NCBI RefSeq assembly: GCF_900095135.1
Contig: NZ_LT605205.1
Location: 1,240,001-1,304,000, forward strand
Origin: Proteiniphilum saccharofermentans
GTDB lineage: Bacteria; Bacteroidota; Bacteroidia; Bacteroidales; Dysgonomonadaceae
DNA length: 64,000 bases
Direction of reading: 5' to 3'
Of this stretch, positions 45,727-55,404 are shown in pieces; the first letter of the stretch is position 1, and every line of letters starts with the position of its first letter. The notes below the pieces were generated by a model. It did no database searches and was not told the origin of the DNA. It worked only from the letters and a program-made list of their open reading frames with translations. The position numbers and the translations under genes are program-made.

Positions 45727-46941
45727 ATAAGAACTGGAACCGGTTGTTCGCATTTGTATACGATAAGCAAAGACTGTTGCCAGTAAGTATACTGCAGTCT
45801 GGATCCACAAAGCAACATACTCGAATTGCACCTGTTGTAGTCCGGCTCCCATTGAATTGATCTTTAAGTATCCCTGGATACCGAATGTGCTGGGGAAGAT
45901 CATCCCAAATGTTTTCCAAAGCCATGGCATATTGGATTGTGGCCATGAAAATCCGCTTAGGAATAATAGTATAACCGAGAAGAAGGGGAAAATAATCATG
46001 GTTGTTTCCCTGTTGCGGATAAATACTGAAATCAACATCGAGAAGAAGATGACAGCCAAAAGGAATGGTGTGAAAAACCGGATAATATCCAACGGGTTGC
46101 CTATATGGGGCAATTGGAAAATTCGGGGTACAGCCAGTAATATATAGGAACAGATCACTATATACATACTGAAATAACACAATGTTTTACCAAAGATGGT
46201 GGGGAAGAGCTTGCCCTTTTGACGTAATTGGGGATCTATCGTTACCAGTTTCTCTTCACGCAATGATCCGGTCAGCATGGTGATCCCGAAAAAGAGTGTT
46301 TGATGAATAATTACGACAAGTACCACCGGCAGAAGGAAACTGGCAAATCCCATAGGCTCGTTGAACAGGATGTTCTTTTCATAACGAAAAGGAGCAGCCG
46401 AGATTTCTGCTGACCTGCCGGTGATGCCGTCTGCATTCATCCGCTCTATTTTGATATCCTTTCCTACTTCGAGTATGCCCAGGTTTGCTCCCAGCATCAT
46501 GGTGCGGTAGTACATAAAACTGCTCATGTCGCAATAGATCGATACGGTAGCTTGTTCATTGCGATTGATCTTTTGACTGTAATCTTTCGGGATATATACT
46601 ACCCCATGTGTTTTTTGCTTATAGAACGATTCTCTTGCCTCTTCGATATTATTTAGCTGATATGCCACGCTTAGGTCCGGAGTAGCATCGAGCCGTCTTA
46701 TCAACTCACGTGACCTGGTGCTTTGTGATTCATCAATCACGGCAATAGGCATATCGTGGATTGTTTCGTTATGATATATAGATGAATAAAGGATTGGATA
46801 GATAAGTGTCGCTCCAAGAAAAACGACAGCCAGTCCCGAATCTTTCAGGATTATCCGGTATTCATCCAGCATTATATAGATAACCCGTCTTAATTCATGT
46901 AAAAGCCGGAAAAAGAAATTGGATTTATTGGAGTTGTTCAT
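45664..46941 (-). CDS. ABC-2-type exporter permease (second)
   Basis: 425 aa. An N-terminal TM (~27-50) precedes a large periplasmic domain (DMPIAVIDESQSTRSREL, THGVVYIPKDYSQK) and six C-terminal TM helices (SGFSWPQSNMPW, FPSTFGIQGYLKINSMG), as in the ABC2_membrane_3 family of YhhJ/YbhS-like permeases. It starts 17 bp inside the preceding permease gene, so the two are coupled. No ATP-binding domain is present. Confidence 0.88.
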   Translation of the reverse strand: MNNSNKSNFFFRLLHELRRVIYIMLDEYRIILKDSGLAVVFLGATLIYPILYSSIYHNETIHDMPIAVIDESQSTRSRELIRRLDATPDLSVAYQLNNIEEARESFYKQKTHGVVYIPKDYSQKINRNEQATVSIYCDMSSFMYYRTMMLGANLGILEVGKDIKIERMNADGITGRSAEISAAPFRYEKNILFNEPMGFASFLLPVVLVVIIHQTLFFGITMLTGSLREEKLVTIDPQLRQKGKLFPTIFGKTLCYFSMYIVICSYILLAVPRIFQLPHIGNPLDIIRFFTPFLLAVIFFSMLISVFIRNRETTMIIFPFFSVILLFLSGFSWPQSNMPWLWKTFGMIFPSTFGIQGYLKINSMGAGLQQVQFEYVALWIQTAVYLLATVFAYRIQMRTTGSSSYLSNFGQKFRIKGVFTGTDQN

Positions 46942-48136
46942 TGAATCTGCTGTTTTTTATTTCTTCTCTGTCATGTTGTACGATAGTGCTTCTTAACCGG
47001 GTATATACCAGAAAGGGTAATAACAGAAATGCAAGCAATCCTGCAAAATATATCAGTGAATAACGTATATCTGCACCATTCAGCGCTTCATTTACATATA
47101 TCTTGAAATAGTAACGGATGGGAAAAAACCATGAGAAAATTTGTGCGCCACGGGGCATTGCCTCTATCGGGAATGTGAAGCCGGCAAATGAGAAGCTCAA
47201 TAGCCCGTAAAATACCCCTACACTGATGGAATCACGCAATCGCTGGAACAGGCCGATAATGAATATGCCAATGGCCTGATGTGCCATGATGAACAGGAAC
47301 ATGGAGAGTGACATCCATACAATGCTGCCGTTCATGGGAAATCCCATCACTCCATAGAGCAGGAATAATCCTGTCAATCCCAATAAGGTGAAGAGAACGG
47401 TATGGGGGAGTATCTTTCCGGCAAGCGCTGCCAATATCGATCCATTACCCTTGGAGAGCCATTCGCGTGTGCTGTTTTGTTTCATCTCTATACCTATGGC
47501 ATAAATGGTAAACATGATGATCAGCAACTGTAATACGCCGGGCAGTAATACATTCGACAGATAGACACTGTAGTTGGTGTAGGGATTACCTATCTGATGC
47601 GTATCGATAGCGATAGGTTGTAAGATAGGCATCAGATTCTCTTCGCCTGTGATTCCCCTTGCCTGTAATGATTGCTGCAGGATGAAGCCCGACATAAGTT
47701 CGCTGATGTAGGTCAGATCTTTATAGGCAAGTGATCCGGCTACCAGATAGACATCATTTACATAATAGGAGATAGCCGGTTGCCGGTTGGCAAGCAGGTC
47801 GGACTGAAACCCCGGGGCAATGTCGATGATGGCATAAATACGTCCTTCTTGCATATCTTTGCGGGCTTCGGTAAATGAGGTATATTTACCCACGATTTCC
47901 ACTTGTGGAGATGCATTTATATTCCGTTCCAAAGTGCGTGACATCGATGAATTGTCGCCGTCGACAATCCCTATGGGAAGCTGTTGGGGTAACCCTTCCG
48001 ACATCAATGTCAGGAAGAAGAGGTAACAGAAAAGCATCGCGAATATCGAAGAGAGAAGATAAACGGGTTGCGACAGCATCCGTTTCCATTCCCTACGAGC
48101 CACATTCCTTGTCTGTTGTATTATTGAGTTGGACAT
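46925..48136 (-). CDS. ABC-2-type exporter permease (first)
   Basis: 403 aa of the same ABC2_membrane_3 architecture (LPIGIVDGDNSSMSRTL, GRIYAIIDIAPGFQ, GFTFPIEAMPRGAQIFSWFFPIRYYFKIYVNE). Overlaps the next permease by 17 bp. With the HlyD and TolC genes upstream it forms a tripartite exporter. The substrate is unknown. Confidence 0.88.
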   Translation of the reverse strand: MSNSIIQQTRNVARREWKRMLSQPVYLLSSIFAMLFCYLFFLTLMSEGLPQQLPIGIVDGDNSSMSRTLERNINASPQVEIVGKYTSFTEARKDMQEGRIYAIIDIAPGFQSDLLANRQPAISYYVNDVYLVAGSLAYKDLTYISELMSGFILQQSLQARGITGEENLMPILQPIAIDTHQIGNPYTNYSVYLSNVLLPGVLQLLIIMFTIYAIGIEMKQNSTREWLSKGNGSILAALAGKILPHTVLFTLLGLTGLFLLYGVMGFPMNGSIVWMSLSMFLFIMAHQAIGIFIIGLFQRLRDSISVGVFYGLLSFSFAGFTFPIEAMPRGAQIFSWFFPIRYYFKIYVNEALNGADIRYSLIYFAGLLAFLLLPFLVYTRLRSTIVQHDREEIKNSRFNEQLQ

Positions 48137-48248
48137 ATATCATATATAATAGTTAAGAATTAAGAATTAAGAATTAAAAGTGAAAAATTAAAAGTGAAAT
48201 CTCAACTTCTCAACTTCTAATTGATAATTAGTCATTGGTCATTGGTAA

Positions 48249-49247
48249 TTAATTTCTTACCACCAACGCTGTCATTCCCGGGCGAAGGTCTTTGATAGGC
48301 TCTACCGGTTTGGCACGGACTTCAAATGTTTTCAGATCGAAATCACCTGTTGTTTTTGTAGCCTTCCAGGTGGCAAACGACGCCATCGCTTTTATATAGG
48401 TAATTTCCAGTTTGGTTTCCTGGTTATTCAATGCCGGGATCTTTACGGTGATTACTGTACTTTTCTTCATGTCGTTCAATAAATCTTCACGTACATTGAA
48501 ACTGAACCAGATGTCATTCAGGTCTACTATACTCATAATTGGCGCGCCCGTACCGACCAATTCTCCTTGTTTAGGAAATATTTCTGTCACTTCTCCCGAA
48601 ATAGGAGCGACAAGGGTGATCTCTTTCATGTAGGCTTCTACTTCTTGTACCGCTCCTTGTGCACGGTCCACCATTGCCAGTGCAGCGGCCTTATCTTCCG
48701 CTTCGGCACCGTTTTTAGCCATCTCGTATTGGGATTTGGCTGCCGCGGCTTGTGCAACTGCTGCCTGATATTGGGCTTCGGCTTCATCCCGTTTTTGCGC
48801 CGTGACGACTCCTTTTTCAAAAAGACGTTGTACACGATCGTACGACTTCTTGGAGATATCTACGCCTACCTCTGCCTTTTGCCACATCTCATACGTGCCC
48901 TGGATCACTTCGCTTCGGGCACCTTTTTGCGCTTTACGGTCTTGTGCCTTTGCAGCGTTTTGTGCAGCTGTAGCTTGTACCAGCTTCGCATAGATTTCGG
49001 GACTATCGATGAATACCAGTGTGTCTCCACGTTCAACCCGTTGTCCTTCTTCTATGAGGAACTGTTGAATACGTCCGGCTACTTTTCCCGAGACACGTAC
49101 CTCGGTTGCCTCGGCAGATCCCTGGATAACGACCGGCTCCGGTTTATAAATGATCCATCCGATAATAAAAAGAATGATTACTACGGCGACGAGTCCTACC
49201 AGTGCAATTCTCAGATTGCGTATGTTTTCTGTTTTTTCTTTTTCCAT
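48249..49247 (-). CDS. HlyD/EmrA-type membrane-fusion protein
   Basis: 332 aa from the ATG at 49247. N-terminal TM helix (IALVGLVAVVIILFIIGWIIY), a beta-barrel/lipoyl half-motif (VRVSGKVAGRIQQFLIEEGQRVERGDTLVFIDSPE), a coiled-coil hairpin (AQDRKAQKGARS, YDRVQRLFEKGVVT), and a second half-motif ending PGMTALVVRN. Links the inner-membrane permeases with TolC. Confidence 0.92.
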   Translation of the reverse strand: MEKEKTENIRNLRIALVGLVAVVIILFIIGWIIYKPEPVVIQGSAEATEVRVSGKVAGRIQQFLIEEGQRVERGDTLVFIDSPEIYAKLVQATAAQNAAKAQDRKAQKGARSEVIQGTYEMWQKAEVGVDISKKSYDRVQRLFEKGVVTAQKRDEAEAQYQAAVAQAAAAKSQYEMAKNGAEAEDKAAALAMVDRAQGAVQEVEAYMKEITLVAPISGEVTEIFPKQGELVGTGAPIMSIVDLNDIWFSFNVREDLLNDMKKSTVITVKIPALNNQETKLEITYIKAMASFATWKATKTTGDFDLKTFEVRAKPVEPIKDLRPGMTALVVRN

Positions 49248-49339
49248 TTTAGTTAATATATTAATCGTTAAATCGTTGAATTGTTGAATCGGCAAAACAT
49301 CAACTTACCCACTTTCTTGCCTTCCCACTTTTCCACTTC

Positions 49340-50866
49340 TTAGTGGAGATTGCCTGTCGATTTCCTCAAGTACAGGTTATTTAATTTTACATCGACAGTA
49401 GCATCGAGGTATTCCGATTCAGCCGATAACCAGGCTGTCTGCGCCATCAACAGATCGGTAGAGGTAATCACCCCTGCATCAAAACCTTCCTGTGCATAAG
49501 AGAGGTTCTCTTTGGCATTCTCCACATTCTTCCGGGTCATTTCCTGTTTTTTTAGACTCTCTGTAATCCGATAACTGTTTTGATGTATTTGCAATTCGAT
49601 CTTCTCTTTTGCTTCTTCCAGTTCGAGTTTGGCTATCACGGCCTGAGTCCGTGCTGCATTGAGTGTGTGAGCCTTTTCTCCAAAATGGAACAGCGGTACA
49701 ACTGCGGTCACCCCGACGGTAAACATGCCGTTAAATTTTTTCTCAACCCCATTGAATGCGCTAGGGTTGGTAGTGATATAACCTCCGGTGAGTGCGACAG
49801 TAGGCATGAAGCGTGAAGCCATGACCTTGCTGTTGGCTTCAGCTATATTGCCCGCCTGTGTTAGCATTTTGATTTCAGGGCGATTAGCCCATGCCTGTTC
49901 AATGGAAATGGCTGGCTGCAGATCGAGGGATTCCTTCAAATTGGCATCTTTCAATTCAATCTGTTCTTCCAACGGTAAGCCGCATAATTGATTTAATGCC
50001 ATCCGAGACAGATTCAATCCGTTCTCTGCTTTCGTCAGCGAAACATCTGCTTCGTTCAACTTGACCTTTATCTTCAGTGCATCCGCTTTGGTTGCCAATC
50101 CCTCTTCCTGCAATGCCTGCATATTTTTATCAAGTTCTGAAACAAGGTTGCGGTATTCTTTAGCCAACTGCACTTTACTTTCCAGTGATACCACGCGCCA
50201 ATAGGCTTCATCGACATTGACTAAAAGTTCTTCCGCTTTCTCCTGAACGCGTACTTCAGCAATTGCCTGGTTCGATTTTGCAATCTTATTGAGTTGGACA
50301 ATCTTTCCTCCCATGAAAATCGGTTGTGCGAAACTGATCCCTCCTACGAAGATGTTGTGCATATCGAACTCCATCGCATCCTTTGGCAATAGGGCATGGT
50401 TTTTCCATTGTAAGTTTTCCGGATTTTTTCCCGGATCGAACGGATTACCCTGTGCATCCAGTGGGACAGGCTTTCCGTCGACTATGATGAATTTATTGTT
50501 GATAGCCGAGTCATCAAAGGTAAATGTTCCGTCAGCATTAGGGGTAGGGCGGGAGCTTGGTCCGATACCCGGTCCGAAATTCCCACTTGGATCAAGCACG
50601 CCGATAGGTAAATGAATATCTTCACCTAAAAGAGATATGTTCTTTTGGTTATACCGGTATGACCCATAGGCCGAAATGTCCGGTAGGAACTGCGCAAAGG
50701 CTGCTTTTGATAAGGATTGGGCCGCACGGACATTCTCCTCAGCTATTTTTAGACTCTTATTGTTTTCCAGCGCCAGTTGCCTGCATTCCTCCAAATCAAG
50801 CTGTTTTTGCGCTTGCATGTAAGAAGCGGTGCAGATACAAAAAGTAATCAATAATATTTTCTTCAT
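49340..50866 (-). CDS. TolC-family outer-membrane efflux protein
   Basis: 508 aa with signal peptide (ICTASYMQAQ), TolC repeats (LDLEECRQLALENNKSLKIAEENVRAAQSLSKAAFAQFLPDISAYGSYRY; the first 20 residues define the family) and long helical hairpins, ending YLDATVDVKLNNLYLRKSTG. A longer loop near residues 70-150 (FGPGIGPSSRPTPNADG) is unusual. Outer-membrane channel of the exporter. Confidence 0.92.
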   Translation of the reverse strand: MKKILLITFCICTASYMQAQKQLDLEECRQLALENNKSLKIAEENVRAAQSLSKAAFAQFLPDISAYGSYRYNQKNISLLGEDIHLPIGVLDPSGNFGPGIGPSSRPTPNADGTFTFDDSAINNKFIIVDGKPVPLDAQGNPFDPGKNPENLQWKNHALLPKDAMEFDMHNIFVGGISFAQPIFMGGKIVQLNKIAKSNQAIAEVRVQEKAEELLVNVDEAYWRVVSLESKVQLAKEYRNLVSELDKNMQALQEEGLATKADALKIKVKLNEADVSLTKAENGLNLSRMALNQLCGLPLEEQIELKDANLKESLDLQPAISIEQAWANRPEIKMLTQAGNIAEANSKVMASRFMPTVALTGGYITTNPSAFNGVEKKFNGMFTVGVTAVVPLFHFGEKAHTLNAARTQAVIAKLELEEAKEKIELQIHQNSYRITESLKKQEMTRKNVENAKENLSYAQEGFDAGVITSTDLLMAQTAWLSAESEYLDATVDVKLNNLYLRKSTGNLH

Positions 50867-50876
50867 ATTTAAATGG

Positions 50877-50891
50877 TTAGTTAAACAACTA
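50877..50891. promoter_or_regulatory. Inverted repeat upstream of tolC, related to the MarR box
   Basis: TTAGTT-AAAC-AACTAT lies 11 bp before the tolC start. It shares its half-sites with the palindrome in front of marR, but with a 4-bp spacer instead of 8 bp. A possible MarR operator or an attenuating site. Confidence 0.4.
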
Positions 50892-50939
50892 TTTGTGTGA
50901 ATGTGAACTTATTTATTTCATCAATAACCTAAAACCAGT

Positions 50940-51380
50940 TTAGTATTCCCTTAAATTATGCATAATTTGAAGCAAAACATTTTTAGCTCCAATTAATTCT
51001 TTATCCGATATGCCTTCCAATACATGATTGACAATGCTGTGCACCACATCGGTTGTCTTTTGCTTTAGAGCAGTCCCACGGGGGGTGAGGTGGATGAGAT
51101 TGTTGCGTCGGTCAGCTGGATCCGATTCCCGTCTGACCAGTTTCTTTTTTTCCAGATTGTCTATCAACCGTGTTACGCTCGGTTTGTCTTTCTGGGTGAG
51201 ATCACAGATATCCTGTTGGATGATCTTGTCTTTATCCCATAAGCAGGATAGTACCGTCCATTGCTCAGTGGTGATATCAAGCCCCTCCTGTGCAAAAGCC
51301 TTCAGTACGGTACGATTGATGGCTCCGGAAATCTTTCCGGATAAAATTTCAAATATTTCACGTTCTGTTACTTTTATCAT
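50940..51380 (-). CDS. MarR-family transcriptional regulator
   Basis: 146 aa from the ATG at 51380, preceded by AGGA; the longer start at 51404 lies inside the operator palindrome and is disfavoured. A winged helix (LTQKDKPSVTRLIDNLEKKKLVRRESDPADRRNNLIHLTPRG: only the helix and wing portions are typical) and helical dimerisation ends match MarR. First gene of the exporter operon, so it probably represses it and responds to a ligand. Confidence 0.9.
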   Translation of the reverse strand: MIKVTEREIFEILSGKISGAINRTVLKAFAQEGLDITTEQWTVLSCLWDKDKIIQQDICDLTQKDKPSVTRLIDNLEKKKLVRRESDPADRRNNLIHLTPRGTALKQKTTDVVHSIVNHVLEGISDKELIGAKNVLLQIMHNLREY

Positions 51381-51394
51381 AGGATTCCTGTTTT

Positions 51395-51414
51395 TTAGTT
51401 GCATAAACAACTAA
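51395..51414. promoter_or_regulatory. 20-bp palindromic MarR operator candidate
   Basis: TTAGTTG-CATAAA-CAACTAA is a perfect 7+7 inverted repeat directly upstream of the marR start, a typical place and shape for MarR autoregulation. Confidence 0.7.
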
Positions 51415-51623
51415 TTGGCTGCAAAGGTATGTTTTCCATTGGAAAGTTGTTCTTGAATTAAACTTATTTATTCTAGTTTAACTTTTTATCAAGATGGGGA
51501 TGATAGGAAAAACCGCTAATAGATACGGTCTTTAGGGATTATACTGTTTTGTTCTATATCGATCAAACTCTGTTAAAGTTTGTCACCTTATCTGGTGTCT
51601 GATCGCGATAGACCATAAAAAAA

Positions 51624-51719
51624 GGGTAAGCTTACTATATCGCGCCGCTACAACCAAATACCCTTGCTTCGATCAAGACCTGGGGGATTCAATGGGAGCT
51701 GGCCGTATAGGACTTACCC
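51624..51719 (-). ncRNA. ffs: SRP RNA (small type, 4.5S)
   Basis: On the minus strand the transcript begins GGGTAAG and ends CTTACCC, closing the molecule, followed by a T7 run. The apical region reads CAGGTCTTGATCGAAGCAAGG, which aligns with the Ffh-binding core (CAGGUC-loop-GAAGCA). ~96 nt is the right size, and Ffh itself is encoded 5 kb away. It has a TTTG-N18-TATCTTTG promoter. Confidence 0.85.
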
Positions 51720-51724
51720 GACTG

Positions 51725-51754
51725 CAAAGATAAAGCTTTTTTTTGAGTTACAAA
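51725..51754 (-). promoter_or_regulatory. SRP RNA promoter
   Basis: Minus-strand TTTG (51751-51754), 18-bp spacer, TATCTTTG (51725-51732), placing the start near the first G of the SRP RNA. Confidence 0.7.
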
Positions 51755-51805
51755 ATGGTGAAATTGATTTTTACTATTCAGTCCCTTTTTTTATATTTGT
51801 ATAAT

Positions 51806-51868
51806 ATAAGATGCGCCTCGGAAAAGCCTAAGCAAACTTGGCTTTTCTTTCGGCTTTCATTATCTTTG
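51806..51868. repeat. Repeat unit A upstream of pepT
   Basis: ATAAGATGCGCCTCGG, an AGCC..GGCT inverted repeat (AAAAGCC-TA-AG/CTTGGCTTTT), then TTTCATTATCTTTG. Related to unit B; the end is a promoter-like TATCTTTG. Confidence 0.6.
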
Positions 51869-51874
51869 AAGAAG

Positions 51875-51942
51875 ATAAGATGCATCTCGGCAATCTTTAG
51901 AGAGTAAACTCTCACGATTGCTCTCGATTTTCACTATCTTTG
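51875..51942. repeat. Repeat unit B upstream of pepT
   Basis: ATAAGATGCATCTCGG, an inverted repeat (GCAATC..GATTGC with GAGAGT/ACTCTC inside), then TTTCACTATCTTTG. Same ends as unit A but a different internal stem. TATCTTTG at 51935-51942 is 52 bp from the pepT start. Confidence 0.6.
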
Positions 51943-51994
51943 TAGGGTGAGTGTGGATTTAACTATGCAAGAATATTACCAAACATAAATAATC

Positions 51995-53224
51995 ATGGAT
52001 ATTGTAGATAGGTTTATAAAGTATGCTCGCATCGATACACAATCGGATGAGAATAATACACAAACTCCGAGTACACAAAAACAATTCAATCTTGCCAAAG
52101 AGGTGGAGCAGGAAGCGCTTGAGATGGGATTGACAGACGTGAGTCTCGATAATAATTGCTATCTTATGGCCACTCTGCCGGCCAATACACAGAAGAAACT
52201 GCCGGTGATCGGTTTTATCGCCCATTTCGATACCAGTCCCGACATGAGCGGCAAGAATGTGAATCCGAGAATTATAAAGAATTATGACGGAAAGGAAATC
52301 ATATTGAATGAGCCGAAGGAGGTAGTGTTGTCGCCTGCCGATTTTCCTGAACTGCTCGATCATGTGGGTGAAGATATTATCGTGACCGATGGGACGACAC
52401 TGTTGGGAGCGGATGATAAAGCGGGTATCGCGGCAATTATGAATGCCATGCAGTATCTGATTGATCATCCTGAAATTGAACATGGTAAGATCCGCATCGG
52501 TTTTACACCGGATGAGGAGATTGGCCGGGGGGCTGATAAATTCGATGTCGCCAAATTCGGTGCCGATTGGGCATATACTATAGATGGAAGTGAAGTGGGA
52601 GAGTTGGAGTATGAGAACTTTAATGCCGCTTCGGCCAAGATTGATATACAAGGAAGAAATGTACATCCCGGCTATGCAAAAGGGAAGATGGTCAATGCAT
52701 TACATCTGGCCAACGAATTGATAGCGCTTCTTCCGGAGAGCGAGCGCCCCGAACATACAGTGGATTATGAAGGATTTTTCCATCTGATTTCTCTGGGAGG
52801 CACAGTAGAGGAGACCAGTCTGTCGTTTATTATCCGCGATCATGACCGGGAGAAATTTGAAGAGCGTAAGCGGTTAATGGAGAGCGCTGTGGAAACGTTG
52901 AACAAAAAATATGGCGACCGGCTTACACTGCAGATGAAAGACCAGTATTATAATATGCGAGAGAAAGTGGAACCGGTGAAATACATAGTGGATTATGCCT
53001 ACCAGGCCATGGAAGAAGTGGGTGTGAAACCTAATGTGAAACCTATTCGTGGAGGGACCGACGGTGCTCGTTTATCATTTATGGGGCTTCCTTGTCCCAA
53101 TATCTTTGCCGGAGGGATGAATTTCCACGGCAAATATGAGTTTTTACCTATTCCTTCCATGAAAAAAGCATCGGAAGTGATTGTGAAGATAGCCGAAATA
53201 GTAGCCAAAGAGGAAAAAATATAA
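51995..53224 (+). CDS. pepT: Peptidase T (tripeptidase)
   Basis: 409 aa, M20 family. Zinc-site residues in [37 protein letters not shown], and the C-terminal [10 protein letters not shown], plus [17 protein letters not shown]. Releases N-terminal residues from tripeptides in the cytosol. gcvT starts 1 bp after its stop. Confidence 0.95.
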   Translation: MDIVDRFIKYARIDTQSDENNTQTPSTQKQFNLAKEVEQEALEMGLTDVSLDNNCYLMATLPANTQKKLPVIGFIAHFDTSPDMSGKNVNPRIIKNYDGKEIILNEPKEVVLSPADFPELLDHVGEDIIVTDGTTLLGADDKAGIAAIMNAMQYLIDHPEIEHGKIRIGFTPDEEIGRGADKFDVAKFGADWAYTIDGSEVGELEYENFNAASAKIDIQGRNVHPGYAKGKMVNALHLANELIALLPESERPEHTVDYEGFFHLISLGGTVEETSLSFIIRDHDREKFEERKRLMESAVETLNKKYGDRLTLQMKDQYYNMREKVEPVKYIVDYAYQAMEEVGVKPNVKPIRGGTDGARLSFMGLPCPNIFAGGMNFHGKYEFLPIPSMKKASEVIVKIAEIVAKEEKI

Positions 53225-53225
53225 T

Positions 53226-54311
53226 ATGAAGACAACCCCATTTACAGATTTGCATATCGGGCTGGGAGCCAAGATGCATGAGTTTGCAGGATATAATATG
53301 CCCATAGAATATTCCGGAATTATAGATGAACACTTGACAGTAGTGAATTCTGTGGGGGTATTCGATGTATCGCATATGGGTGAGTTTTGGGCGAAAGGCC
53401 CAAAGGCTTTAGAATTTTTACAGCGTGTAACCAGTAACGATGTTTCCGTGCTAAAACAAGGAAAAGCGCAATACACCTGTTTCGTGAATGAAGAGGGTGG
53501 GATAGTGGACGACTTTATCGTCTACCATTACGAACCGGAGAAATACCTTTTAGTGGTAAATGCCGCCAATATCGAAAAGGATTGGGCCTGGTGCCAACAA
53601 TGGAACACCATGGGCGCGGAATTGGAGAACGCTTCGGATCATATGGCTCAATTGGCAATCCAGGGTCCCAAGGCTATAGAGACGCTGCAGAAGCTGACGG
53701 ATCATAATCTGTCGGCCATTCCTTTCTATGCTTTTGAAACCGGGCCATTCGCCGGGGTGGAGAATGTGATTATCTCCAATACCGGATACACCGGTGCCGG
53801 AGGATTTGAACTTTATTTTTATCCCGAATATGGCAAGAAAATCTGGGATGCCATTTTTGAAGCGGGTGCCGAATATGGTATCAAACCTGTCGGACTGGGT
53901 GCACGTGATACGTTACGGTTAGAGATGGGATATTGTCTTTACGGGAATGATCTGGATGATACGACTACGCCATTGCAAGCCGGATTGGGATGGATCACCA
54001 AGTTTGCAGATAATAAGCCCTTTGTAGGCCGTGAGGTGCTGGAAAAAGAGAAAGCAAAGGGTGTATCCCGTAAACTCTGCTGCTTTGAACTGGTAGATAA
54101 AGGAATTCCCCGCCACGGGTACGAGATCGTAAACGCAGAGGATGAGGTGATCGGCAATGTCACTTCCGGAACGATGTCGCCTGTGTTGAAGATCGGTGTC
54201 GGTATGGGATATGTGAAACCCGAGTTTGCAAAACCGGGTACCGAGGTCTACATAAAAGTACGCAACCGGAACCTGAGAGCAAATGTCGTAAAACCGCCTT
54301 TTAGAAAGTAG
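53226..54311 (+). CDS. gcvT: Glycine cleavage system aminomethyltransferase (T protein)
   Basis: 361 aa. [70 protein letters not shown] and [14 protein letters not shown] are diagnostic. Transfers the methylene group to tetrahydrofolate; gcvH and gcvP are not in the window. Placed with pepT and near folD, a functional link through one-carbon folate. Confidence 0.95.
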   Translation: MKTTPFTDLHIGLGAKMHEFAGYNMPIEYSGIIDEHLTVVNSVGVFDVSHMGEFWAKGPKALEFLQRVTSNDVSVLKQGKAQYTCFVNEEGGIVDDFIVYHYEPEKYLLVVNAANIEKDWAWCQQWNTMGAELENASDHMAQLAIQGPKAIETLQKLTDHNLSAIPFYAFETGPFAGVENVIISNTGYTGAGGFELYFYPEYGKKIWDAIFEAGAEYGIKPVGLGARDTLRLEMGYCLYGNDLDDTTTPLQAGLGWITKFADNKPFVGREVLEKEKAKGVSRKLCCFELVDKGIPRHGYEIVNAEDEVIGNVTSGTMSPVLKIGVGMGYVKPEFAKPGTEVYIKVRNRNLRANVVKPPFRK

Positions 54312-54355
54312 AGATAGATTCAATTGATCTGGAGGGAAAGTCGCCTAATTTCTTT

Positions 54356-55354
54356 ATGGTAAAAAAAACGAAGATAGCCCAAAATCTATTTTTCTTTCTC
54401 GGTGGATTGGCGCTCGGGATAATGGTTTATAAGACTGGGTTTGACAATATCTTGATTAATATAAAGCAGACCGGTTGGTGGTTCGTGCCAATTATCGGAA
54501 TGTGGATTATTGTATATCTTGTAAATACCTACTCCTTTTATGTCATTATCAATGATGGAAGTAAAGAAGCCCGGGAGATAGGATTCCTTCGACTCTTTAA
54601 GCTGGTTGTCAGTGGTTTTGCCGTTAACTATATCACTCCTTTTGGATTGATGGGGGGAGAACCATACAAGATCATTGAACTGAAGAGTACATTGGGAATA
54701 CAGAAAGCTACCTCTACGGTACTGCTCTCCACAATGATGCATCTTGTTTCACACTTCATCTTTTGGATGATTTCTATTCCGTTGCTGCTTTTTCTGGTAC
54801 CTGTGCTTTCCGGTTTGTTGGAATGGTTGATATTCCTGGTCAGTGTAGCATCATTACTATTCCTTTTCTGGGCATTCAGGATATATACACGGGGAGGGGT
54901 GGAAAGAGCAGTGCTGATAGGAGGTAAACTCCCTTTTGTAGGGAGAAGGATAAGGGCTTTCTATAGAGAGAATCAGGAGAAACTCAGTCAAATGGATGGT
55001 TTGATCGCCGATCTCTATAAGAATCGTAAGGGAGATTTTGTCCTGTCTCTTGCATTGGAAATTTTCTCCCGTTTTTTTATTTGTGTGGAGATAATACTGA
55101 TTATGCAGGCTATCAGATGGCCGGTTTCTTTCAGTCAGAGTATATTGATCGAATCCATTCAGTCGTTGTTCTCCAACTTATTTTTCTTTATGCCGATGCA
55201 AATGGGGGCGAGAGAAGGTGGATTTGCTTTAGTATACCGTATTCTCGCAATACCGGTAGCATTGGGTATTTTTACCAGCTTATGCAAGCGTATCCGAGAA
55301 CTCTTCTGGACTTTAGCCGGACTGCTGTTGATACAGGTAAAACGGGGTAAATAG
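54356..55354 (+). CDS. Lysylphosphatidylglycerol-synthase-like / flippase-like membrane protein (UPF0104)
   Basis: 332 aa with ~8 TM helices (TM1 ~9-28, others at ~40-60, ~115-160, ~210-300). NLFFFLGGLALG, GFAVNYITPFGLMGGEPYK, STVLLSTMMHLVSHF and SNLFFFMPMQMGAREGGF match the LPG_synthase_TM family. No catalytic synthase domain is fused, so a lipid flippase or transport role is more likely. Confidence 0.85.
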   Translation: MVKKTKIAQNLFFFLGGLALGIMVYKTGFDNILINIKQTGWWFVPIIGMWIIVYLVNTYSFYVIINDGSKEAREIGFLRLFKLVVSGFAVNYITPFGLMGGEPYKIIELKSTLGIQKATSTVLLSTMMHLVSHFIFWMISIPLLLFLVPVLSGLLEWLIFLVSVASLLFLFWAFRIYTRGGVERAVLIGGKLPFVGRRIRAFYRENQEKLSQMDGLIADLYKNRKGDFVLSLALEIFSRFFICVEIILIMQAIRWPVSFSQSILIESIQSLFSNLFFFMPMQMGAREGGFALVYRILAIPVALGIFTSLCKRIRELFWTLAGLLLIQVKRGK

Positions 55355-55404
55355 ATAGATGATACCTGTTAACCGAGAATCGATAGTGTTTGTAAAAATG
55401 ATAA

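Noticed and set aside
48567-49256. 229-aa plus-strand frame over the HlyD gene
   Set aside because: Antisense to a clear membrane-fusion protein; Cys/Phe-rich composition typical of shadows.
51959-52666. 235-aa minus-strand frame over pepT
   Set aside because: Antisense shadow of a strong M20 peptidase; no motif or RBS of its own.
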